Assembly (NCBI GenBank): GCA_021781415.1
Contig: JAJXWW010000192.1
Location: 1 to 46,607, forward strand
DNA length: 46,607 nt
Origin: Planctomycetota bacterium
Lineage (GTDB): Bacteria > Planctomycetota > Planctomycetia > Gemmatales > Gemmataceae
Reading direction: 5' to 3'
Under the pieces are notes generated by a model. That model was not told where the DNA came from. It made no database searches and saw only the letters and a list, made by a program, of their open reading frames with translations. Position 1 is the stretch's first letter. Every line of letters begins with the position of its first letter. The translations under genes and the position numbers were made by a program. Positions 36,027 to 43,320 of this stretch are shown one piece after another.

Positions 36027-36079
36027 GCCCACCTCTCCTTTGAGTACAGGGGAGAGAGGCTTTTGAGACGGGCTCAAAA
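36027..36079 (+). terminator. Two hairpins between the GT-C-like and P-type ATPase genes
   Basis: CTCTCC (36033-36038) pairs with GGAGAG (36051-36056), extended by GCC/GGC and followed by TTTT at 36061. This resembles an intrinsic terminator for the gene ending at 36011. A second perfect stem TTTTGAG-ACGGG-CTCAAAA lies at 36061-36079. Confidence 0.5.
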
Positions 36080-36116
36080 TACAACTTCCCGTTTGATTTC
36101 GGCGAGCGGAGCGCGG

Positions 36117-38522
36117 ATGAGCCAGACCGACGAATCGGCCCAGCGCTTGGGATTGACCACCGCCGAAGCGGGCGAGCGCGCCGCGCGCGGCGAGGGCAAC
36201 CGCGTCCGCCGCGATGACCGCGCCGAATACCTAACAATTGCCCTCCGCAATATCCTTACTCTCTTCAACGCCCTCGTCGCCCCTGCCGCCGTGGCCCTTT
36301 TTCTGCTCCGCGAGTACGGCGACGCCCTCGCCGTCAGCGGCATGGCCTCGACGAATCTGTTGCTCGGTCTGGTGCAAGAGATTCGAGCCAAACGCCATTT
36401 GGATCGTTTGACCCTGTTGGCCGAGGCGCGCGTTCGCGTCCTGCGCGACGGCTGCGCGAAGGAGATCTCCTCCGGCGACGTGGTGCGCGGCGACCTGCTC
36501 TTGCTTGCCGCGGGCGACACGGTGGTCGCGGATGGAGCCGTGGTCGAAGCGCGCTTTCTGGAAATCGACGAGGCGCTCTTGACCGGCGAATCCGATCCAG
36601 TGCCGCGCCATCCCGGCGAGCAGGTGTTGTCCGGCAGTTTTTGCGTTGCCGGAGAAGGAAGCTATCGCGCCGTGCGCGTCGGCGTTGAATCGTTCGCGCA
36701 GCGCACCGCGGGCGAAGCGCGCTCCTATCGATACAGTTCCAGCCCCATTCAACACAGCATCAATCGCCTGCTGGCGCTACTCAGCGCGGCGGCGGTTCTC
36801 CTTTGTCTGGGTTACCTCCCGCTCTATCGTTGGGGCAGCCTCGCTCCCAACGATTTGTGGAAGATGATCGCCGCCACGATCACGTCGATGGTGCCGCAAG
36901 GCTTGGTGGTGATGACCACCTTCGCCTTTGTGCTGGGCGCGGTGCGCATGAGTCGGCGCGGCGCGCTCGTTCAGGTTATTAGCGCCGTCGAGTCGATGGC
37001 CTCGGTGGACATGCTTTGCATGGACAAGACCGGGACGCTGACCACCAATCGGCTGCATCTGGAAAAACTGATTCCGCTATATCCATCCGTGCCGGAAGAA
37101 TCGCTCCGCGAGCGCTTGCGCGCGTTCGCCTCCGCCTCGCTGGATCGTTCCAACAAAAGCCTTGCCGCTCTGCGCGCCGCCTTGGGCGATACCCCCGTGG
37201 AATTGCTCGATCAACTACCCTTTAAGTCGCAGAACCGCTATAGCGCCGTCCGAGTACGGACTGGAAGCAGCGAATACGTTCTCGTTCTCGGCGCGTGCGA
37301 GGCGTTGCGTCCCTTCCTCGAATCGACGAACGGTTGGGAGCAGGCGTGGCATGAACTGCTGGCCGCCGGCTTGCGCGTGTTGCTGTTCGCCGAAGCGATC
37401 GATCCTCCCGCGAGCCAATTCACCGGCTCTCTCAACGGCTTTGTTTTACGCCCCCAGGCCCTGTTGGCCCTGAGCGACGAACTGCGCCCCGAAGCGCGGC
37501 AGGTATTAGAAGACTTATCTAGTCAGGGTATCCGTTTTAAGATCCTCTCCGGCGATCACACCGATACCGTCCGCGCTACCGTCGCCCCGTTGACGATCGA
37601 CAGCAGCGCCGCCGCCGTCAAGGCGCTGGCGGATACGGCGGTGGTTTCCGGCGACGAACTGCAAGAGGTCTCCGATCCCGACGAACTGATCCGCACGCGC
37701 TGCGTCTTCGGTCGAGTCTCTCCGGCACAGAAAGTTCAGATCGTCGCCGCGCTGAAAAAGCAAGGCCATCGCGTCGCCATGCTCGGCGACGGCGTCAACG
37801 ACGTGCTGCCGATCAAGAACGCCCACGTCGGCATTGCGATGGGCGACGGCGCAACCGCCAGCAAGCACGTCGCCGGAGTGGTATTGGAGACCAACGATTT
37901 CTCGCTGCTGCCGGAAACGCTCGCCGAGGGCCGCACCATCCTGCGCAACCTTCGCCGCGCCGGCAAACTGTTCCTCGTCAAAAACGTCTTCACGCTCATC
38001 CTCATCATCGGCGCGCTCGGCGTATTCAGCCTGCCGTTTCCCTATCTGCCGCGCCAGGTGACGCTGTTGAATTTCCTGACCATCGGCGCGCCGGCCTTCT
38101 TTATCATGCTCGATCGCCGCCGCTCCTCTGCGGATTCGGCGGCGCATTTTATCCGCGAGGTCGGCGGCTTCGCCCTCCGCACCGGCGTCGTTCTCGGCTT
38201 ATCGGGATTGTTATTGCTCTGGCTCTCGAAATACACCTGGCAAGACGATGAAACGACACAAAGGACATTATTGCTGTCTCTATTAGTTGTATTAGGTCTA
38301 ACGACACTGTTGCGCGCGCTGACGGAAAAGAACTCGACGTTCTCGGAGGATTCTCGCTTTCGCTGGCTCGCCGCGGTGGCGCTGGCGATTTACCTGGGTT
38401 CGATGTATTGTCCTCCTCTCGGCGAATTCTTCAAACTGACTCCCCTCTCGTTCCACCAGTGGGGCCGCGTGTTGCCGCTGGCCGCCGGGGCGTATCTGTC
38501 CTTGCGACTGAGCGATTCGTGA
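36117..38522 (+). CDS. Cation-transporting P-type ATPase (CtpE-like)
   Basis: 801 residues from MSQTDESAQRLG. The phosphorylated Asp is Asp303 in DKTGTLTT; the actuator motif is LLTGES (about 154-159) and the hinge GDGVNDVLPIK. The protein lacks heavy-metal-binding domains and resembles the CtpE branch, linked in mycobacteria to calcium. The membrane motif in M4 reads VPQGLVV, where this branch and SERCA have P-E-G-L, so an acidic cation ligand appears replaced by Gln. After the hydrolase domain there are about six membrane segments. It is followed at once by the DUF433 gene, whose -10 overlaps the stop codon. Confidence 0.88.
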   Translation: MSQTDESAQRLGLTTAEAGERAARGEGNRVRRDDRAEYLTIALRNILTLFNALVAPAAVALFLLREYGDALAVSGMASTNLLLGLVQEIRAKRHLDRLTLLAEARVRVLRDGCAKEISSGDVVRGDLLLLAAGDTVVADGAVVEARFLEIDEALLTGESDPVPRHPGEQVLSGSFCVAGEGSYRAVRVGVESFAQRTAGEARSYRYSSSPIQHSINRLLALLSAAAVLLCLGYLPLYRWGSLAPNDLWKMIAATITSMVPQGLVVMTTFAFVLGAVRMSRRGALVQVISAVESMASVDMLCMDKTGTLTTNRLHLEKLIPLYPSVPEESLRERLRAFASASLDRSNKSLAALRAALGDTPVELLDQLPFKSQNRYSAVRVRTGSSEYVLVLGACEALRPFLESTNGWEQAWHELLAAGLRVLLFAEAIDPPASQFTGSLNGFVLRPQALLALSDELRPEARQVLEDLSSQGIRFKILSGDHTDTVRATVAPLTIDSSAAAVKALADTAVVSGDELQEVSDPDELIRTRCVFGRVSPAQKVQIVAALKKQGHRVAMLGDGVNDVLPIKNAHVGIAMGDGATASKHVAGVVLETNDFSLLPETLAEGRTILRNLRRAGKLFLVKNVFTLILIIGALGVFSLPFPYLPRQVTLLNFLTIGAPAFFIMLDRRRSSADSAAHFIREVGGFALRTGVVLGLSGLLLLWLSKYTWQDDETTQRTLLLSLLVVLGLTTLLRALTEKNSTFSEDSRFRWLAAVALAIYLGSMYCPPLGEFFKLTPLSFHQWGRVLPLAAGAYLSLRLSDS

Positions 38523-38528
38523 TACAAT
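38520..38528 (+). promoter_or_regulatory. Extended -10 promoter, DUF433 copy 1
   Basis: TGA-TACAAT: an extended -10 whose TGA is also the stop codon of the P-type ATPase gene. A weak TTGCGA lies 15 bases upstream. AGGAGG follows 8 to 10 bases before the ATG at 38554. Confidence 0.5.
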
Positions 38529-38553
38529 GGCATAACCTCGGAAGGAGGACGTT

Positions 38554-38883
38554 ATGAATCTACCGGAGTTCTTGACGGAATGGCCCTACGGCGAGATCGT
38601 GTTGACCGGCCACCGCATCGGTCTCTACGACGTTGTATCGCTTCACAACGAAGGATACACGGCGGAGATGCTTCACGACGAATTCCCCACGTTGCCGCTC
38701 GATTTAATCGAAAAGGCTCTGGCATTCGCTCGAGAGCATCGTGCGCAGGTGGATGCCTATGTGACGGAGTACAAGGCAGCTTTAGATCGTCAGTATGCCG
38801 AGTACAGAGCGTCGGGCCGCGCCCTCGATTGGGACGGCTTGCGTAAGAGATGGGATGCGATGCAACAAGCCGAGAGGCGATGA
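38554..38883 (+). CDS. DUF433 family protein, probable antitoxin
   Basis: 109 residues with a very strong AGGAGG site. The DUF433 core shows as EIVLTGHRIGLYDVVSLHNE and GYTAEMLHDEFPTLPLDLIE, a small winged-helix domain found in antitoxins. A long helical tail (FAREHRAQVDAYVTEYKAAL) makes it longer than the usual 75 to 80 residues. The DUF5615 toxin gene starts 3 bases after its stop, the standard order of this toxin-antitoxin class. The first 45 residues are identical to the second copy at 39369. Confidence 0.87.
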   Translation: MNLPEFLTEWPYGEIVLTGHRIGLYDVVSLHNEGYTAEMLHDEFPTLPLDLIEKALAFAREHRAQVDAYVTEYKAALDRQYAEYRASGRALDWDGLRKRWDAMQQAERR

Positions 38884-38886
38884 GTA

Positions 38887-39255
38887 ATGCCGCTGACTTA
38901 CGTTCTCGATGAACATCTGCGAAGGCATCTCTGGAGTGCAATTCGGAAACACAACTCGGCGAGTGTCTTCACGATTGATGTCGCCCGCGTCGGCGATTCA
39001 ATCGAATTGCCGTTAGGCTCCACGGACCTTGAACTCTTGCGATGGGCTGAGAAGGAAAATCGAATCGTCGTCACCCGCGATAGAAATACAATCCCCACCC
39101 ATTTGCGCGCTCATCTCCAAGCGGGGCATCGCAGTGCGGGTGTATTCATTCTCCGTCGTCAGGCCAAGGTTGAGCAAATCGTCGATCATCTGGTCCTCGC
39201 CGCATACGCGGCCGATCCGCTGACGTTTCAAGACCGATACGATTTCATCCCATGA
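38887..39255 (+). CDS. DUF5615 PIN-like toxin
   Basis: 122 residues. It matches the PIN-like DUF5615/Mut7-C group: TYVLDEHLRRHLW with an early Asp, DLELLRWAEKENRIVVTRDR with further acidic residues, and THLRAHLQAGHRSAGVFILR. Such proteins act as toxic ribonucleases kept in check by DUF433 partners. Only 3 bases separate it from the antitoxin stop, so they are co-translated. A usual start motif is present (MPLTYVLDEH). Confidence 0.85.
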   Translation: MPLTYVLDEHLRRHLWSAIRKHNSASVFTIDVARVGDSIELPLGSTDLELLRWAEKENRIVVTRDRNTIPTHLRAHLQAGHRSAGVFILRRQAKVEQIVDHLVLAAYAADPLTFQDRYDFIP

Positions 39256-39337
39256 CAGGAAATAATACCCTTATTATAGCGCTTTTGTCCTCATCGTTTG
39301 ACGACTGTCTGCCTTTCCCCGCATCGACGGCGCATGG

Positions 39338-39343
39338 TACAAT
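39338..39343 (+). promoter_or_regulatory. Extended -10 promoter, DUF433 copy 2
   Basis: TGG-TACAAT, 26 bases before the ATG at 39369, the same spacing from start as in copy 1 within one base. The copies share AGGAGGACGTT before the start codon, but the sequence between promoter and ribosome site differs. Confidence 0.5.
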
Positions 39344-39368
39344 GCGATCTGCCTGCGAGGAGGACGTT

Positions 39369-39686
39369 ATGAATCTACCGGAGTTCTTGACGGAATGGCC
39401 CTACGGCGAGATCGTGCTGACCGGCCACCGCATCGGTCTCTACGATGTTGTATCGCTTCACAACGAAGGATACACGGCGGAGATGCTTCACGACGAATTC
39501 CCCTCGTTGCCGCTCGATTTAATCGAGCGAGTGCTGTCGTTTTATAAGGAGAATCGAACGGAAGTTGATGACTATGTGGCCCAATGCGAGGAGGAGATGG
39601 AGCGAAACCGTCGGAATGTCAAAAGGATAGACATTGAAGAACTGAAGCGGCGTTGGGTTGCATCGGGTCGGACATGGAACCCTTGA
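39369..39686 (+). CDS. DUF433 family protein, orphan second copy
   Basis: 105 residues. Residues 1-45 equal those of the copy at 38554; about 170 bases (39358-39527) carry only a few changes. From LPLDLIERVLSF on the tails are unrelated in detail (YKENRTEVDDYVAQCEEEME, then RNVKRIDIEELKRRWVA). No toxin follows; the DinG-like helicase starts 16 bases on. It could neutralise the neighbouring or an incoming toxin (anti-addiction), or control dinG. It has its own extended -10 promoter. Confidence 0.82.
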   Translation: MNLPEFLTEWPYGEIVLTGHRIGLYDVVSLHNEGYTAEMLHDEFPSLPLDLIERVLSFYKENRTEVDDYVAQCEEEMERNRRNVKRIDIEELKRRWVASGRTWNP

Positions 39687-39701
39687 CAAGGACGTAATCG
39701 T

Positions 39702-41726
39702 ATGTCGATCGCTTCTATCCTCGGTTCCGATGGTGTCATCGCTCGGCAATTGCCGCGGTACGAACCTCGGCAACAGCAATTGCAAATGGCCGAGGCCGTG
39801 GATGAGGCCATCGCCGAGCGCCGGCATCTGATGGTCGAGGCCGGCACCGGCGTGGGAAAATCGTTCGCCTATCTGGTGCCCGCGATTTTGGCGGCGACGG
39901 CGAATAAAGAGTGCCGCGTCGTCATATCCACGCACACCATCAGTCTGCAAGAACAGCTCGTCCACAAAGACATTCCGTTTTTGCAGGACATCATGCCGCA
40001 GCCGTTCAACGCCACGCTGGTGAAGGGGCGCTCGAATTATCTGAGCCTGCGCCGTTTGCGCGGCGCGCAGCAGCGCGCCGGCGCGCTGCTGGTCGATGTG
40101 CCGTCGGTGGATCAATTGCAACAGATTGGCCGTTGGTCGCGGACGACGCGGGACGGCAGCCGCAGCGATCTGCCGTTTCAACCGCTGCCCGCCGTGTGGG
40201 ATCTCGTTGAGAGCGACAGCGGCAATTGTCTGGGCCGCGCCTGTCCCGATTATGCCAAGTGCTTCTACTTCCAGGCGCGCAAGCGGATGTTCGGGGCGCA
40301 GCTGCTTATCGTCAATCACGCCCTGTTTTTCAGCGATTTGGCGCTGCGGCGCGAGGGAGCCAATCTACTGCCCGATTATAAAGTTGTCGTCTTCGACGAG
40401 GCGCACACGCTGGAAGACGTGGCCGCCGATCATCTGGGCTTGGGCGTGACGCGCGGCACGCTGGAGTATTTGCTCAACAAACTGTTCAACCCGCGCACGC
40501 GGCGCGGCCTGCTGGCCTACATTGCCTCGGAAGATGCCGTGGCGCAGACGGAAATCGTTCGCCAGGCGACCGAGCGCTTTTTCGCCGCCCTCCGCGTTTG
40601 GGCCGCGAGCCAACCCAAGCGTTCCGGAGCGGAGCGCGGGATGGAAGGGGGCGGCGCGCGCGAGTCGTCGTCCGGCTCGCTTCGCGTTCGACAACCGAAC
40701 ATCGTGCCGAATCTTTTGTCCGGCGAGTTGCAAAAACTCGGTTCCTATCTCGATGAAGTGGCGAAGAATCTCGATGACGAACAACAGATCGAATATGTCT
40801 CTATTGCCGATCGGGCGCGCGGCCTGGCGTTGTGTATCGAGCAGTGGTTGGAGCAGGCGCTCGAAGGGCAGGTCTACTGGGTGGACATTACCGGCGGGCG
40901 GACGGAACGCATCGAGTTGGCCAGCGCGCCCATCGACGTGGGGCCGGCGTTGCGCGAACAGTTGTACGACAAAGTTCCCACAGTTGTGATGACCAGCGCC
41001 ACGCTCAGCGCCGGCGGCAAATCCGGCTTCCGCCATTTTCAGAATCGGCTCGGTTTGGACGATTGCGCGACGTTGCAGTTGGGCAGCCCGTTCAACTATC
41101 GCGACAAGGTGGAACTCTACCTGTTCCGCAACATGCCCGATCCATCGGCGCAGCCGGCCAAATACGAGGAGGCGGTGCTGGCGAAGATTCCGGAATACCT
41201 AGACAAATCGGGCGGCCGGGCCTTTGTGCTATTTACCAGCTATCAAATGATGCAAAAAGCGACGACGCAGTTGCGGCCTTGGTGTGCGCGCCGGGGATAC
41301 CCGCTGCTCAGCCAGGGCGATGGACTGCCGCGCAATCAGATGGTCGAACGCTTCCGCGCCGCCGGCAACGCCGTGCTGTTCGGCGTCGATAGTTTTTGGC
41401 AGGGCGTCGATGTGCCCGGCGACGCCCTGTCGAATGTGATTATCGCCAAACTGCCGTTCGCCGTGCCGGATCGTCCGGTGCTGGCGGCGCGGCAAGAGGC
41501 CATCGAAGCGGCGGGCGGTCAGCCGTTCTTCGATTATCAAGTGCCGCAAGCCGTCATTAAATTGAAACAGGGATTTGGCCGCTTAGTCCGTACCTGCGAC
41601 GACAGCGGAATGGTGGTCATCCTTGATCCGCGCGTATTGACCAAGGGGTATGGAAAGCATTTTCTGGCGGCGTTGCCCCAATGCCGTCGCTTCGAGGACG
41701 GAATGCCGGCGAGCGAGGAGGCGTAA
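39702..41726 (+). CDS. DinG/XPD-family ATP-dependent DNA helicase
   Basis: 674 residues with AAGGA before the ATG. Superfamily 2 motifs: Walker A EAGTGVGKS (46-54), VVISTHTISLQEQL, DEAH box VVVFDEAHTLEDV, TSATL (motif III), FTSYQMM and the C-terminal QGFGRLVRT. XPD/DinG enzymes hold a 4Fe-4S cluster by four cysteines. Here Cys176, Cys181 and Cys187 (C-x4-C-x5-C, as in DinG) are present, but the first ligand position, usually in KGRxNYLC, is Ser115 (codon AGC at 40044). The role is unwinding of R-loops or blocked forks. The end overlaps the GH3-like gene on the other strand by 110 bases. Confidence 0.9.
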   Translation: MSIASILGSDGVIARQLPRYEPRQQQLQMAEAVDEAIAERRHLMVEAGTGVGKSFAYLVPAILAATANKECRVVISTHTISLQEQLVHKDIPFLQDIMPQPFNATLVKGRSNYLSLRRLRGAQQRAGALLVDVPSVDQLQQIGRWSRTTRDGSRSDLPFQPLPAVWDLVESDSGNCLGRACPDYAKCFYFQARKRMFGAQLLIVNHALFFSDLALRREGANLLPDYKVVVFDEAHTLEDVAADHLGLGVTRGTLEYLLNKLFNPRTRRGLLAYIASEDAVAQTEIVRQATERFFAALRVWAASQPKRSGAERGMEGGGARESSSGSLRVRQPNIVPNLLSGELQKLGSYLDEVAKNLDDEQQIEYVSIADRARGLALCIEQWLEQALEGQVYWVDITGGRTERIELASAPIDVGPALREQLYDKVPTVVMTSATLSAGGKSGFRHFQNRLGLDDCATLQLGSPFNYRDKVELYLFRNMPDPSAQPAKYEEAVLAKIPEYLDKSGGRAFVLFTSYQMMQKATTQLRPWCARRGYPLLSQGDGLPRNQMVERFRAAGNAVLFGVDSFWQGVDVPGDALSNVIIAKLPFAVPDRPVLAARQEAIEAAGGQPFFDYQVPQAVIKLKQGFGRLVRTCDDSGMVVILDPRVLTKGYGKHFLAALPQCRRFEDGMPASEEA

Positions 41727-42825
41727 GCGCCTCGATAACAAGATCCGTCCGCCGCGTGCGTCGTGGGGGGGCGGTCGCGGATTGCGGCTCGGACGATTCG
41801 ACGAAGCGCAGCAGCGGCGGATGGCGCTGTTCCAGGCACACGGTGCGGCCAATGCGGCAAGCCCACAAACCCGCCGGCGAAGTGACGACCAATTCGTAGG
41901 GAAGGCCCACTTCGATTTCGTCGATGCCGTAGCGCGGACAGCGCGGCTCGGCGGCTTCGGCGGGCGGCACGAACTCGAAGTAGACGCCGTGATCGAACAA
42001 CAAACGGGGCAAGCCGAAGCGCGGATCTTCGACGGTCAGCGGTCCTTCGGCGCGTCCGGCCATTTCCAACAGCAACACATCGTCGCCGACCTCGGCGCGG
42101 AATCGATCGATCGGCGCGGCGTTCGGTCGGCGCGTGTACACAAGCGCGGCCAGGTTCGGCCAAACGTCGCGCGCCGCGCGCTTGCCGCGCGCCTGCTTGA
42201 TTTGCTCCATAAGGGATAGCAAACGTTCGGCGGGGCCTAACAACAGACTGACGGAGCGCCGGGACCAACGTTCGATTTGGAAGTCGGCGACGGCCTCGGT
42301 GAAGGGGCGGAGCAAGATTGGTAGGCGTTGGGCCAAGACGGCAGGCTCGGTTCGATTCGACGGCCCCTCGTCGGCCAGGAACAGAAACGTGTCGGCCAGC
42401 AGCCGCGTGTGCGGTCGAACGTGTCCCATCAGGGCGAACGCCGTCTGTAGAGCGGAACGATGCGCGGCTTGCAACTCCGGCGACGGCGGCGTCAAGCGCG
42501 TGGCTTCTGAAACGGCGGAATGCTTCGCCGCAGAACCCGGCCAAGTGGCTCCTTCCAGATGCGGATAGACCGGCTGCCAATAGTCGCGCCACAGCTGGGC
42601 GCGAGTGGTCAACGGCACGAGGCGGCGAAAATCGGCGACGGTGCGAATGCGGCGAAAATCGTGTTCGCGTCCGAAGCGCGTCGTTTGTGCCCGATGGAGA
42701 AGCCCCAACAAGATTCGCCGTTGACCGCATGTTGGAGTAAGAGAATCCCAGCGCGCCAGATGACGGCGACCCGCAGCGCGCAGCAGCGCCTCTGCCGTTC
42801 GCCGAGCGAGCGAACTCGCCGTCAT
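41617..42825 (-). CDS. Degenerate, C-terminally short GH3-like protein
   Basis: 402 residues from MTASSLARRTAEALL. It follows the GH3 paralogue at 23180: TRFGREHDFRRIRTVADFRR matches TDFGRDHRFDAIRTVEDYRR there, and FDHGVYFEFVPPAEAAEPRC and LWACRIGRTVCLE keep the later order. The ATP loop (SGTT in the paralogue) is replaced by ATWPGSAAKHSAV, and the whole C-terminal domain is missing. The last 60 residues are Arg/Pro-rich and lie partly antisense to dinG. It is either a decaying gene or a non-catalytic relative. The true start upstream of 42825 is uncertain. Confidence 0.68.
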   Translation of the reverse strand: MTASSLARRTAEALLRAAGRRHLARWDSLTPTCGQRRILLGLLHRAQTTRFGREHDFRRIRTVADFRRLVPLTTRAQLWRDYWQPVYPHLEGATWPGSAAKHSAVSEATRLTPPSPELQAAHRSALQTAFALMGHVRPHTRLLADTFLFLADEGPSNRTEPAVLAQRLPILLRPFTEAVADFQIERWSRRSVSLLLGPAERLLSLMEQIKQARGKRAARDVWPNLAALVYTRRPNAAPIDRFRAEVGDDVLLLEMAGRAEGPLTVEDPRFGLPRLLFDHGVYFEFVPPAEAAEPRCPRYGIDEIEVGLPYELVVTSPAGLWACRIGRTVCLEQRHPPLLRFVESSEPQSATAPPRRTRRTDLVIEALTPPRSPAFRPRSDGIGATPPENAFHTPWSIRADQG

Positions 42826-43320
42826 CCATCCGTGCAAGGTGTTGCCGTTCACGCGCGACCCAAATCCTTTGTGGGCGAAGCCCAAACAGCGTTTGTGAAA
42901 CGAGTCTGAATGGTATCGCAAATACGACGGATGGTGGTACGTTACACGATGTGGCATGAAAGTCAAGTTAGCGAAGGGTTATGAAACCAAGAAGGACCAC
43001 CAACGAGCCGCCATCGTTGGTAAGCGGTAACGGTTCGCCGTGCCAGCCGGTCATGAGTCCTAGCCCGGATTGCGCACCACCGAGAACGCAGAGGAAGAAA
43101 GAGAAATGAGTTAAGTACACCGGCCTCGCATGTCGCCGCGGCAAACTCGTTGGCCCCTCCATGAGCTTAAGCTCTTGAGAATCAATCTCTTGTATTTTCT
43201 CTGCGATCTCGTGATCTCTGTCGTGATCCATTTCGGGTTAACGTGATTTTCGTTGCCATCACTCGCAGACGCGGGTAATCTAAAGTTCTACTACAAGCCA
43301 CCAGCGTGGAGGATCCCGTC
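42826..43320. other. 495-base intergenic stretch before the CehA-type gene
   Basis: It holds the upstream region of the GH3-like gene and of the CehA-type gene, and one weak reading frame (42968-43231). No clear promoter hexamers or repeats were seen apart from GGAGG at the CehA start. Confidence 0.4.
42968..43231 (-). CDS. Possible small membrane protein
   Basis: 87 codons. The first part is charged (HEIAEKIQEIDSQELKLMEG), the rest hydrophobic (YLTHFSFFLCVLGGAQSGLG and SLVVLLGFITL), which could give two membrane segments. No known family or ribosome site was seen. It may well be chance, and is listed only because the surrounding 495 bases hold nothing else. Confidence 0.25.
   Translation of the reverse strand: MDHDRDHEIAEKIQEIDSQELKLMEGPTSLPRRHARPVYLTHFSFFLCVLGGAQSGLGLMTGWHGEPLPLTNDGGSLVVLLGFITLR

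Larger units (their letters stand above)
38543..39527 (+). repeat. Duplicated 170-base block covering DUF433 N-termini
   Basis: Bases 38543-38712 recur at 39358-39527, offset 815, from the ribosome site through codon 53 or so, with about four differences. The toxin gene lies between the two copies, so recombination between them would delete it. Confidence 0.8.
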
